From contig JAMFSE010000106.1 of NCBI GenBank assembly GCA_026225115.1, forward strand, positions 1 through 49,467: a stretch of DNA of 49,467 nt, read 5' to 3'. Every line of letters begins with the position of its first letter. Position 1 is the first letter of the stretch. Positions 7,871 to 16,174 of this stretch are shown here, piece after piece. Below the pieces are notes generated by a model, which was given only the letters and a program-made list of their open reading frames with translations, was not told the origin of the DNA and searched no databases. Both the position numbers and the translations under genes were made by a program. Source of the DNA: Rhodovastum atsumiense (GTDB lineage: Bacteria; Pseudomonadota; Alphaproteobacteria; Acetobacterales; Acetobacteraceae).

Positions 7871-9148
7871 TCAAGCCGCAAATAATGTTTGCCCGATATA
7901 TTGGCCTTTGCTGATGCCTGGCGGGCAGGCGAAGATGGCGCTGCCGACATGCGTGGTGAATTGGTTGAGCGCGTCGATCTTCGACATTCTGTCGAAGAGT
8001 TTCACGAATGCGATGCGCGGGTCCTGCTGGTAGGATTGAAAGAACAATCCGGAATCGTATTCGATTCCCTGCTTCCAGGGCGGCCAACGCTCGGCGACGA
8101 AATTGGCGCCGTTGTTGTAGGAGTAGGAGCGCCGCAGCATGGTGGCGCCGTTGTTGTTCACCGGTGCGGCCAGGCGGATATGGGCGTTGTCGGGGATGAT
8201 GGCGTTGCCGTCGGCATCGGTTGCGTCGAAATCCGGCGTGTCGAATTCAGCGGTGCTGCCGAGCGGCGCGCCGGTATGTTTGGTGCGGCCGAAAGTTTGT
8301 TCCTGAAAAGCAACGTTCATGCGGTCCCAATGCTCAAGCCCGATGCGGATGCGGCGCGCCACCATGTAGCTGCCGTTCTGCATCCAGGCCGGACCTTCGG
8401 CGCCGGCCCAGACGACGGGTGCGACGTTGGCCGAGGTCGGGTTCATGGTGCCGTCCTTGAAACCCATCAGGTTGCGCGGCGTGCCTTGCGTTTTATTGGC
8501 GGTGGAAAAACCGCTTTGCACCCATTTGAGGGTGGCGGCGCCGTAGGAAATCCGGGCCAGTTGGCGGACCGCGTGGAATGCCACCTGCGGGTCGTTGGCG
8601 CAGGCCTGGATGCAGATGGCGCCGTTGCTCTGACCGTCGATCAGTTCGTCGCCGTTGAAATGCGGCAGGTCGACCAGTGCTGCCGGGCGCTTGGCGGCGA
8701 TGCCGTAGCGGTCGTCGCCGTTCAGCGAAAACATGTCGGGGCCGAAACCGAAAGTCAGTGTCAGGCGCTGCGGGTTCAGCCCCACGGCCTCGCCGCTATC
8801 CAGCGGCGGGTCGGCGAGATTCTGCGTGCCGGGTTCCGCCGGCAGGCCGGCGGTCAGACGGGCGGATGCTGCGGTCCAGGCGGCGAGCATGGCGATCAGG
8901 TCGCTGCGCTTGGTGGCGGCAAGGTCGAAGGAAGCGAAGTAGAGCGAGGACTGCATCGGCGTGGTGATGCCGCCCTGGTAGGTGCCGTAAAAGGGCTCCT
9001 CGTCGGCCTGCGCCGGTGTCGGCCGCGAGGGCGCTACCTGGGCCACGGCCGCCGCCGGCCGCAGCGCCGCCAGCCCGGCCCCGGCAATGCCGGCGCCGGC
9101 CAAAAAATTCCGGCGGGATGGTCTCGCCTGTTCGTCGTCCGATGTCAT
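7871..9148 (-). CDS. efeB: EfeB-type DyP heme peroxidase / deferrochelatase, Tat-exported
   Basis: A 425-residue dye-decolorising peroxidase of the EfeB branch. The N-terminus has a twin-arginine signal (SRRNFLAGAG, residues 11-20). The distal motif GFKDGTMNP (229-237) holds the catalytic Asp232. The proximal heme ligand is His323 (NAHIRLAAP), and the distal Arg lies in LRRSYSYNNG (338-347). EfeB proteins use heme and are proposed to take part in ferrous iron oxidation or iron release from heme in the periplasm. It follows a secreted beta-propeller gene by 12 bp in a leftward operon with fbpABC; no efeU or efeO is present. Confidence 0.92.
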   Translation of the reverse strand: MTSDDEQARPSRRNFLAGAGIAGAGLAALRPAAAVAQVAPSRPTPAQADEEPFYGTYQGGITTPMQSSLYFASFDLAATKRSDLIAMLAAWTAASARLTAGLPAEPGTQNLADPPLDSGEAVGLNPQRLTLTFGFGPDMFSLNGDDRYGIAAKRPAALVDLPHFNGDELIDGQSNGAICIQACANDPQVAFHAVRQLARISYGAATLKWVQSGFSTANKTQGTPRNLMGFKDGTMNPTSANVAPVVWAGAEGPAWMQNGSYMVARRIRIGLEHWDRMNVAFQEQTFGRTKHTGAPLGSTAEFDTPDFDATDADGNAIIPDNAHIRLAAPVNNNGATMLRRSYSYNNGANFVAERWPPWKQGIEYDSGLFFQSYQQDPRIAFVKLFDRMSKIDALNQFTTHVGSAIFACPPGISKGQYIGQTLFAA

Positions 9149-9160
9149 TGCGTTCCTGAC

Positions 9161-10291
9161 CTACTTTGCTTCCACCAGCGCGTTGATGTCGTCCTCGACA
9201 TAATAAAAGCTCTTGCCGTCCGGGTTGATCGCGATACCGAACAAATCGCCGCTGCCCGGCGGGCTCTGCGCCTGGTCACCGTCGATCAGTCTCCTGGCCA
9301 ATTGCTTGCCGCCATCCGGGTCAACTTCGACCACAAAGCCATCAAGCCCGTTAATGACGAGCAAATTTCCGTTCGGCGCCGTCGCCAAAGCCAGCGGCCG
9401 GTTCAAAAATCCGCCTTTGGCGATTTCTTTGCCGGTACCGGCGGAGCTGGTCCGCGACGCCGCATCCGGGATCGAAACCACCCGGTTGCCGATCGCGTCG
9501 GAGATGTAGAGCTGGCCTTGCGAACCGAGCGCCAGGCCGGTCGGCCCGATCAGGAACACGCCGGGATCGGCCTGGCTGGCGAGGCCATCGGCGATTACGG
9601 TTTTTTCGGTCACCACCGGCGGCTTGCCGTCCGGAATGCTGAGGTCGATCCGCAGCACGGTGGCCTTGTCATGCACCGTGGGGGCGCCGGACGTGCCGAT
9701 ATCGAACCCGACATTGCTGACGAAGAGTTTGGCGGTATCGCCGTTATCGATTACCGCCATATTGCCCCAAGGATCGTTGATCTCCGGCCCGGCGATGGTG
9801 CCGGCGACCTTGCCGAATGAATCCAGCACGATCAGACAGCCCTGGCCGAGGGTCTTGCTGGTGCCATCGGTGCTGGGGGCACTGCCGACGATCACCCAGC
9901 CGGATTTCAGCATGGTCATGGCGGTGGTCAGCCCGACGCCGCCGGGGCAGCCAGGCAGGCTGGCGGGAGTGGCGGCGAAAACCGACATCTGCCCGGTCGA
10001 GGGCCGGTAATCGACGATCGTGCTGCCGGTTCCCTGCAGATTGCCTTTGTTGTTGAAATTGCCGATCAGCACATCATTCTTCCGCACGCTGCCGGCCGAT
10101 GCCGGGGCCACCACCAGCGCGTAGGGATTCTGATCGCCATTATCGGGCGAGGTTGAGGTCAGGAGCTGGTGTTTTTTGAGGCCGGGCAGAAAGGCGGCAT
10201 CGGCCTTAGCCGGCGCCGAGGCGATGAGCGCCAGCCCAAATACCGCCATCGCGGGCAAGATTGTAGAGGATTGCTGGTTACGCACGGCCAT
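9161..10291 (-). CDS. Secreted NHL/SMP-30-like beta-propeller protein
   Basis: A 376-residue exported protein (signal peptide about 1-31, ending SAPAKADA). Repeated blade-like units are visible: GPTGLALGSQGQLYISDAIG-NRVVSI, FLNRPLALATAPNGNLLVIN-GLDGFVVEVD and LFGIAINPDGKSFYYVEDD. These are typical of NHL six-bladed propellers. No catalytic residues can be assigned. Its place between the iron ABC transporter and an EfeB-type peroxidase, with only 12 bp to the latter, suggests a periplasmic partner in iron handling. This is inference from context only. Confidence 0.75.
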   Translation of the reverse strand: MAVRNQQSSTILPAMAVFGLALIASAPAKADAAFLPGLKKHQLLTSTSPDNGDQNPYALVVAPASAGSVRKNDVLIGNFNNKGNLQGTGSTIVDYRPSTGQMSVFAATPASLPGCPGGVGLTTAMTMLKSGWVIVGSAPSTDGTSKTLGQGCLIVLDSFGKVAGTIAGPEINDPWGNMAVIDNGDTAKLFVSNVGFDIGTSGAPTVHDKATVLRIDLSIPDGKPPVVTEKTVIADGLASQADPGVFLIGPTGLALGSQGQLYISDAIGNRVVSIPDAASRTSSAGTGKEIAKGGFLNRPLALATAPNGNLLVINGLDGFVVEVDPDGGKQLARRLIDGDQAQSPPGSGDLFGIAINPDGKSFYYVEDDINALVEAK

Positions 10292-10372
10292 TCTTAGTCA
10301 CTCCCTGGTCTGGATAATAATGCAATTCATTCGCAGTTAAATAGGTAAAGGCATCCCTAACGATCAATGCGG

Positions 10373-11425
10373 TCATGCCGAAACGGGCTCCGCATAGGCC
10401 ACCACGTCGCCTTCGACGGCGAGCCAGACATCGCTGCCCGGCTCCGGGATGGATTGGCTGAAAATCCGCGCCGTCACGTCGCCGGGTTCGGCGCCGACGA
10501 TGGCCAGGCGCAGAACGGCGTCGTGGCCGTAGAAGGTGACATGGTTGACGATGGCGCGGACGCTGCCGGGCACCGGCGCATTGGTTACCTTGATCTGTTC
10601 CGGGCGCACCATGACCTCGACCGAGCCATGGACGGCAGGGCCAGCCAGGCTGAGTGCGCCCAGCGCGCAAATCACCTTGGGACCGATGGCCTGACCGGGG
10701 AAGAACACCGCGGCGCCGACGAAATTGGCGAGCTCCGGGCTTACGGGCTGACGGTAAAGCGCTTCCGGCGCGCTGATCTGCGCCAGCCGGCCGTTCTGCA
10801 GCACGCCGACGCGCTGACCCATCGAGAGTGCTTCGTCCTGGTCATGGGTGACCAGAATGGCGGTGGCGCCAGCGGCGCGGATGGCGGCGGCGACGGCTTC
10901 ACGGGTTTCCGCCCGCAGGCCCGCGTCCAGCGCCGAGAAGGGTTCGTCCAGGAGCAGCAGCTTGGGGCCGGGGGCCAGCGCGCGAGCCAGAGCGACGCGC
11001 TGCTGCTCGCCGCCGGACAGTTCCTGCGGGCCGCGCTTGGCATAAGCGCCGGGCAGACCCACCAATTCCAGCAGTTCGGCGACCCGGTGGCGGGCACGGC
11101 GTTCGGCGCGCTTGAGGCCAAAAGTGATGTTGTCGGCGACGGATAGATGCGGAAATAATGCGCCTTCCTGCGCCACGTAGCCGACGCCGCGCAGCTCCGG
11201 CCGCTTGCAGATTGTGTCCGAGGCGACGAGTTCGCCGCCGATGCGGATCTCGCCGCTATCCGGGCGTTCGAAGCCGGCGATCAGGCGCAACAAGGTGGTT
11301 TTGCCGCTGCCGGAGGCGCCGAGAATGGCGATCAGCGTGCCGGGGTCCACCGTCAGGCTGACATCGTGCAGCAAGGGGGCGCCGCCGAAGGATTTGGTGA
11401 GATTTTGGATGGATAAATTCGCCAT
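10373..11425 (-). CDS. fbpC: Iron(III) ABC transporter ATP-binding protein
   Basis: A 350-residue ATPase with Walker A GASGSGKTT (36-44), ABC signature LSGGEQQ (136-142), Walker B LLLLDEP (156-162), the H-loop in LVTHDQDEAL and a C-terminal TOBE-like regulatory domain. The N-terminal ATPase is of the spermidine/iron/sulfate (CysA/FbpC) type, and the permease and binding protein beside it specify iron. Its start overlaps the fbpB stop by one base (TGATG), so the two are translationally coupled. Confidence 0.92.
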   Translation of the reverse strand: MANLSIQNLTKSFGGAPLLHDVSLTVDPGTLIAILGASGSGKTTLLRLIAGFERPDSGEIRIGGELVASDTICKRPELRGVGYVAQEGALFPHLSVADNITFGLKRAERRARHRVAELLELVGLPGAYAKRGPQELSGGEQQRVALARALAPGPKLLLLDEPFSALDAGLRAETREAVAAAIRAAGATAILVTHDQDEALSMGQRVGVLQNGRLAQISAPEALYRQPVSPELANFVGAAVFFPGQAIGPKVICALGALSLAGPAVHGSVEVMVRPEQIKVTNAPVPGSVRAIVNHVTFYGHDAVLRLAIVGAEPGDVTARIFSQSIPEPGSDVWLAVEGDVVAYAEPVSA

Positions 11426-13005
11426 CAGGGCACCGGCCGGAAAACGGTGGCGGCGCCAAAGCGGCGGGCCAGCAGCCAGGAGGCGGCCACCGAGACCACG
11501 GCCAGCACCGCGGCGTAGGGGGCGGCGGCGGCGAAGGCCAGGGTCGAGGTATCGGCCCAGATCTGCGTGGCCAAAGTCCGCGTGCCGATCGGCGCCAGCA
11601 GCAGCGTCGCGGTGAGTTCGGTGACGACGGCGATGAAGACGAGTGCGGCCGCGGCGCCGAGGCCCGGCGCGGCCAGGGGCAGGGTCACGCGCAGCAGCAC
11701 CTGCAACCAGTTGAGCCCCAGAGAACGCGCACCTTCCTCCAGCCGTTTCTGCGCCTGCATCAAGGCCGAGCGCACGCTGACCAAAGCCAGCGGCAGGAAG
11801 ACGATGGCATAGGCGATGACGAGCAAGGCGGTGCTTTGATAGAGCGGCCGGATGCTGTGGACGGTAAGGGACACCAGCGCCAGCGCCACCACGATGCCGG
11901 GAATGCTTTGCGCGAGATAGGCGCTGCGCTCCAGCAGCGTGACCAGCCAGCCGTCATAGCGGGTAGAAAGAATGCCCAAAGGCAGGGCCAGAACCAGCGT
12001 CAGAATGGCGCCAAGCACGCCCAGCCGCAGCGAGGCCCAGCCGGCGGCAAGCAGCGAACCGAGAGAGTAGGCAACCGTGCTGGTGGCGGCATAGCTCGGC
12101 TGGGTGAGCCAATAGGTGATCATGCCCAGAGGCACGCCGATGGTGATCAGCGCCATCAGCGCAAAACCGACCGGCGACAGAAATTTCCAGCGCCCGGCAT
12201 TGTAGCAGGCCGCCTGCCGGCGGGTGCCGCGCGCTAGACGGCCGTATTGCGCCTTGCCGCGCACCAGATATTCCGCCGCCAGGCAGGCGATGCACAGCAC
12301 CAGCAGCACGGCGGCCAGCAGCGCTGGCTCGGCGCCGGAAAAACCGGCGCGGTAGGCCGAGTAGATGGCGGTGGTGAAGGTGCGGAAGCGCAGCAACGCG
12401 AAGGCGCCGAACTCCACCAGCACGTCCAGCGCCACCAGCAGCATGCCGCCCAGCAGCGCCGGGCGCAGTTGCGGCAGCGCCACCCGCAAAAATACCGAGC
12501 CCACGCTGTTGCCGAGCGAGCGGGCGGTTTCCTCCAGCGCCGGATCCATCTCCCGCAGCGCCGCCGCCACCGGCAGATAGACCAGCGGGTAATAGGACAC
12601 GGTGACCACCAGCAAAGCGCCGGCAAAGTTCTCAAGGCCGGGGTCGAGCGAGATCCAGGCGTAGCTGGTGATGAAGGGCGGAATCGCCAGCGGCACCACC
12701 GCCAGCACGCCCCAGAGCCGCTTGCCCGGCAGATCGGTCCGCTCCACCGCCCAGGCAGCTGCCGTACCGATGACGCCGCATAGAACAGCGGTGCAGGCGA
12801 TGAGCAGCAGCGTGTTGACCAGCAATTCGCCCACCAGCGGCCGCAGCAGAAGTGCTGAGGCCATCTGCCAGCCGGCGCCCGCCGCATCCGCCAGCGTCAC
12901 GCCGAGCGGCAGCAGCACCAGCCCGGCAGCGAGGCCGGCTGCCGCCAGCAATCCCGGATTGGGAAGCCGCAAGGCGCGTGTGGAGAGGAGGGCGATGCCA
13001 GGCAT
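11425..13005 (-). CDS. fbpB: Iron(III) ABC transporter permease, two-domain
   Basis: A 526-residue integral membrane protein with two tandem binding-protein-dependent permease domains and about 12 membrane segments, as usual for FbpB/SfuB. Each half has its EAA-type coupling loop: EETARSLGNSVGSVFLRVAL in the first and EEGARSLGLNWLQVLLRVTL in the second. It transports ferric iron released by FbpA through the inner membrane. It lies 5 bp after fbpA and overlaps fbpC by one base. Confidence 0.93.
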   Translation of the reverse strand: MPGIALLSTRALRLPNPGLLAAAGLAAGLVLLPLGVTLADAAGAGWQMASALLLRPLVGELLVNTLLLIACTAVLCGVIGTAAAWAVERTDLPGKRLWGVLAVVPLAIPPFITSYAWISLDPGLENFAGALLVVTVSYYPLVYLPVAAALREMDPALEETARSLGNSVGSVFLRVALPQLRPALLGGMLLVALDVLVEFGAFALLRFRTFTTAIYSAYRAGFSGAEPALLAAVLLVLCIACLAAEYLVRGKAQYGRLARGTRRQAACYNAGRWKFLSPVGFALMALITIGVPLGMITYWLTQPSYAATSTVAYSLGSLLAAGWASLRLGVLGAILTLVLALPLGILSTRYDGWLVTLLERSAYLAQSIPGIVVALALVSLTVHSIRPLYQSTALLVIAYAIVFLPLALVSVRSALMQAQKRLEEGARSLGLNWLQVLLRVTLPLAAPGLGAAAALVFIAVVTELTATLLLAPIGTRTLATQIWADTSTLAFAAAAPYAAVLAVVSVAASWLLARRFGAATVFRPVP

Positions 13006-13010
13006 GGTGT

Positions 13011-14021
13011 TTAGATCAAGCCTGCCTGCTGCAGCAGCGCGCCGGCATCCTGGTCGTCGCCCAATTGCGAGGCGTTGATGGCTGGCGGCGCCAGATCCTT
13101 GAACGGGGTGAGCTTGGCATTCGGCGGCACGCCGGGACGCAGCGGATATTCATAATCGATATCGCTCTGGCCCAGGATCTGCTGCGCCTTTTCGCTGACC
13201 AGAAAGGCCAGGAATTTCTGCGCCGCCGCCTGGTGCTTCGAAGACTTCAGCACCGCCGCGCCGGAGATGTTGATCAGCCCGCCGACATCGCCGTCTTTGA
13301 AGTGATAGACCTTGCTGTCGATTTTCGCAGGTCCAAGGTCAGTATCCAGCCGGTACCAGTAATAGTTGTTGATAATGGCGGCGGCGACACTGCCGCGGGC
13401 GACGGCGGCAACCGCGCCCTCATCATCCTGATACACGATGCCATTGGCCTTCAGCCCGTTCAGCCAGGCCAGAGCTGCGGTTTTGCCATATTGCTTGATG
13501 ACGGCGCTGACCAAAGGCAGGAAATCGGCGTCAGACGGCGCAAAGCCGATCTTGCCTTTCCATTCCGGTTTGGCGAGGTCCAGCAGCGAGGCCGGCAGCG
13601 CGGATTCCTTGATCAGCGCGGGGTTGTAGGCCAGCACGTTCTCGCGCGCCAGCACGCCGAGCCAGTTGCCGTCGGCGGCGCTGTATTGCGCCGGAACTTG
13701 TTTCAACGTCGCCAGGTCGACCGGGGCGAGCAGGCCCTTTTCGTCCAGCAGATTCAACTCGGGCGAATTCTCGGTGAAAAACACGTCGGCGGGGGAGTCC
13801 GCACCTTCCTGCAGGATCTGTGCGGCGATGTCCGGGCCTTCGCCCTCGCGCACCTGCACGGTAATACCGGTTTGCTTAGTGAATTCTGCTGTCAGCATGG
13901 AGTCAACCTGTGAATGCTGCGCGCTGTACAGCGTCAGCGTTTCCGCCTGCGCCGGGGCATTTGCCAACTCGGTTGCGCCCAGGCCGGCGACCAGAATACT
14001 CAAGGCAATCAAACGCTTCAT
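13011..14021 (-). CDS. fbpA: Iron(III) ABC transporter substrate-binding protein
   Basis: A 336-residue periplasmic binding protein with a cleavable signal peptide (about 1-27, ending APAQAE). The transferrin-like FbpA/FutA fold is shown by LTLYSAQHSQVDSMLTAEF at the mature N-terminus, ADVFFTENSPELNLLDEKGL, and AIINNYYWYRL, whose adjacent tyrosines are the usual ferric ligands. It is the first gene of the leftward operon and has a Fur-box-like site directly upstream (14046-14070). A Shine-Dalgarno GAGGAA precedes the ATG. Confidence 0.93.
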   Translation of the reverse strand: MKRLIALSILVAGLGATELANAPAQAETLTLYSAQHSQVDSMLTAEFTKQTGITVQVREGEGPDIAAQILQEGADSPADVFFTENSPELNLLDEKGLLAPVDLATLKQVPAQYSAADGNWLGVLARENVLAYNPALIKESALPASLLDLAKPEWKGKIGFAPSDADFLPLVSAVIKQYGKTAALAWLNGLKANGIVYQDDEGAVAAVARGSVAAAIINNYYWYRLDTDLGPAKIDSKVYHFKDGDVGGLINISGAAVLKSSKHQAAAQKFLAFLVSEKAQQILGQSDIDYEYPLRPGVPPNAKLTPFKDLAPPAINASQLGDDQDAGALLQQAGLI

Positions 14022-14045
14022 CAGTCGAAACTTCCTCTAGAAATT

Positions 14046-14070
14046 GAGAATGAGAATTATTCTTAATTAG
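14046..14070. promoter_or_regulatory. Fur-box-like operator upstream of fbpA
   Basis: The 19-mer GAGAATGAGAATTATTCTT (14046-14064) agrees at about 15 positions with the Fur consensus GATAATGATAATCATTATC and is followed by AATTAG, extending the AT-rich palindrome. On the minus strand a possible promoter (TTGGCT, 18 bp, TAATTA) overlaps it, so a bound regulator would block fbpA. It also sits about 125 bp upstream of the divergent phosphatase gene. Whether Fur, Mur or Irr binds cannot be told from sequence. Confidence 0.65.
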
Positions 14071-14194
14071 CCCAATGCTCTTAATGGAGCCAAATTATCG
14101 TGTCAATTGCGTGGCCGACTACATCGCGCTGTCGTCGTTTTGTCGCAGACAGCAGCGCCGCAATCGGTTATGCGGGGGCGTATAGGAGCGCCTG

Positions 14195-15121
14195 ATGAAA
14201 ATTTCCCGCCGCAGCCTGATCACCAGCACCGCGACGCTGACGGCCGGCGCCGTTCTGCCGGTCTTGCCGGCGCAGGCCGCCGCGGCGGCGCTGCCGTTCG
14301 TGCTGATCGGCGACTGGGGCCGCTACGGCATCGATTTCCAGACCAGTGTCGCCGACCAGATGGGCAAGACCGCGGCAGCCATTAACAGCCAGTTCACCGT
14401 CTCGATGGGGGATAATTTTTACGAAAACGGCGTCACCGGGTTGCATGATCCGTATTGGAATCTTTCCTTCGAGAAAATCTACACCGCGGATTCGCTGCAA
14501 TCGCCCTGGAAAATCATTCTCGGCAACCATGACTATCGCGGCAATGTGCAGGCACAGCTGGATTATTCCCATATCAGCCATCGCTGGCAGCTGCCCGCCC
14601 GCTATTACATCGAAAGCGTCACCTTGCCGGATGGCGGTAAGGCCGATTTCTTCTACCTCGATACCTCGCCTTTCATCAGCTATTACATGGGAACCGCGGT
14701 CGATATTTACGGCCAGGATACCCAAGCGCAGGTCGCCTGGCTGGACAAGGCGCTCGGCCAATCCACAGCGCGCTGGAAAATCGTCATCGGCCATCATCCG
14801 ATCTACACGCCGTTCAAGGAACAGGACAAAGAACAGGGGGATATGATCGCCCGGATCGACCCGGTCCTGCGCGCGCATAATGTGCCGATTTATATTTGCG
14901 GTCATTATCATTTGCTGCAATCGACCACGGTCAAAGGCCTCACCTATGTCGTCAACGGCGCCGGCTCCGAGACCTACGCCACCGGCCCGGTAACAAGGGA
15001 CGGCTTCACCAGCAGCAACCACGGCTTCATGACCATTGCGCTGAGCAGCGACAGGCTCGATTACGCGCTGATCGATATGAGCGGCAAAACCCTCTATGCG
15101 CAGACTGTCACGCCGGGATAG
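14195..15121 (+). CDS. Secreted purple acid phosphatase (metallophosphoesterase)
   Basis: A 308-residue enzyme of the small tartrate-resistant (ACP5-like) purple acid phosphatase type, hydrolysing phosphate monoesters with a binuclear iron centre. The five metal motifs are in order: GDWG (Asp40), GDNFYENG (72-79), GNHDY (110-114), GHHP (199-202) and GHYH (236-239). The N-terminus has a signal with Arg-Arg (SRRSLITSTATL) that may be a Tat signal, fitting export of a folded metalloenzyme. AGGAG precedes the start. It is divergent from the iron-uptake operon, which may share its regulatory region. Confidence 0.9.
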   Translation: MKISRRSLITSTATLTAGAVLPVLPAQAAAAALPFVLIGDWGRYGIDFQTSVADQMGKTAAAINSQFTVSMGDNFYENGVTGLHDPYWNLSFEKIYTADSLQSPWKIILGNHDYRGNVQAQLDYSHISHRWQLPARYYIESVTLPDGGKADFFYLDTSPFISYYMGTAVDIYGQDTQAQVAWLDKALGQSTARWKIVIGHHPIYTPFKEQDKEQGDMIARIDPVLRAHNVPIYICGHYHLLQSTTVKGLTYVVNGAGSETYATGPVTRDGFTSSNHGFMTIALSSDRLDYALIDMSGKTLYAQTVTPG

Positions 15122-15156
15122 AAAAGCCCGGAGATAAAAGCTAACGCCTACCGGAC

Positions 15157-16077
15157 ATGATGCAGAATTTTTTCGATACCCAAAAAGCCAGGCTTGCGCA
15201 GTGGCAAAAAGCTATCGCCCAGGTACGCAAGATTTACTTGGCGAAGCACGGCCGGCAACCGAACATCTTCAGGCCGCGCCGCTACACGGAAAAAATGCAG
15301 TGGCGGAAATTGTTTGATGCGAACCCGATTTTTCCGGTGCTCTGCGACAAACTGGCGGTGCGGGATTTTATCGCCGCGAGAGTAGGCAAGACATATCACG
15401 TTCCGGTTCTATGGATCGGCGCGCCTGCGGATATTCCATTTGACGCAATCGAGCCGCCCTATGTCATCAAGAGCAATCACGCCTGCGGCCAAGTGATCAT
15501 GATAGCCGATCGGGCAAGCATCGACGCGCCCGCCATTCGCGCTGCAACCGCGGCGTGGCTTTCGCAGCCCCATGGCGTCCATCTGGAGGAGGCGGGGTAC
15601 TGGGATGTGCCGCCCAAACTGTTCATTGAACGCATGCTGTTGACCGATACGGGCGGGCCGCCGGCGGAATTCAGACTGCATCTGTTTCACGGCAAAACGG
15701 CGTATATCCAGACCACGGTTATCGAGCATGGCCACGCCCGGCACGGGGCGTTCCACACGCCGCAATGGGAAGCGCGCGACTGGTATTTCACGCAACATCG
15801 AAATCTCGTTTATCCGAGACCGGAGCGGCTGGATGAGATGATCCGGCTGGCGGAAATCCTCGGGCGGGATTTCGACCATTTGCGCGTCGATTTTTTTGAT
15901 GACGGCCGGGCGCTATGGGCCAGTGAACTCACTTTGTATTCCTGGTCGGGCATGGGAATATTTCATCCCGACGAAGCGGACTTCATCTTCGGCAGCTTTT
16001 GGCACCTGCGCATGCCGATGCTGCGCGCGCTTCGAACGATATTGCTGCGCCGCCGGGCGGTTCCGCAAACAAAGTAA
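15157..16077 (+). CDS. TupA-like ATP-grasp protein
   Basis: A 306-residue protein of the TupA-like ATP-grasp family, found in polysaccharide and teichuronopeptide loci. Characteristic segments are RRYTEKMQWRKLFDANPIFP, the basic-acidic ATP-grasp core (PPYVIKSNHACGQVIMI and KLFIERML), and the C-terminal DHLRVDFFDDGRALWASELT with YSWSGMGIFHPDEADFIFGS. The protein probably ligates or modifies a cell-surface glycan; its substrate is unknown. It starts 35 bp after the phosphatase gene and is convergent with the chemoreceptor gene. Confidence 0.8.
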   Translation: MMQNFFDTQKARLAQWQKAIAQVRKIYLAKHGRQPNIFRPRRYTEKMQWRKLFDANPIFPVLCDKLAVRDFIAARVGKTYHVPVLWIGAPADIPFDAIEPPYVIKSNHACGQVIMIADRASIDAPAIRAATAAWLSQPHGVHLEEAGYWDVPPKLFIERMLLTDTGGPPAEFRLHLFHGKTAYIQTTVIEHGHARHGAFHTPQWEARDWYFTQHRNLVYPRPERLDEMIRLAEILGRDFDHLRVDFFDDGRALWASELTLYSWSGMGIFHPDEADFIFGSFWHLRMPMLRALRTILLRRRAVPQTK

Positions 16078-16174
16078 CCCACCTTCCTTTGCAGGCTCAT
16101 GGTTCTACGACCCAAATTGTGCAGCTGAAACGCGCAGTTCCTCGAGCGGTCTTTTTGAGGGGCGAGTCAATATG

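Noticed and set aside
7889-9820. 643-codon plus-strand frame opposite efeB and the propeller gene
   Set aside because: Spans two well-supported genes on the other strand and has no recognisable domain; typical of GC-rich third positions.
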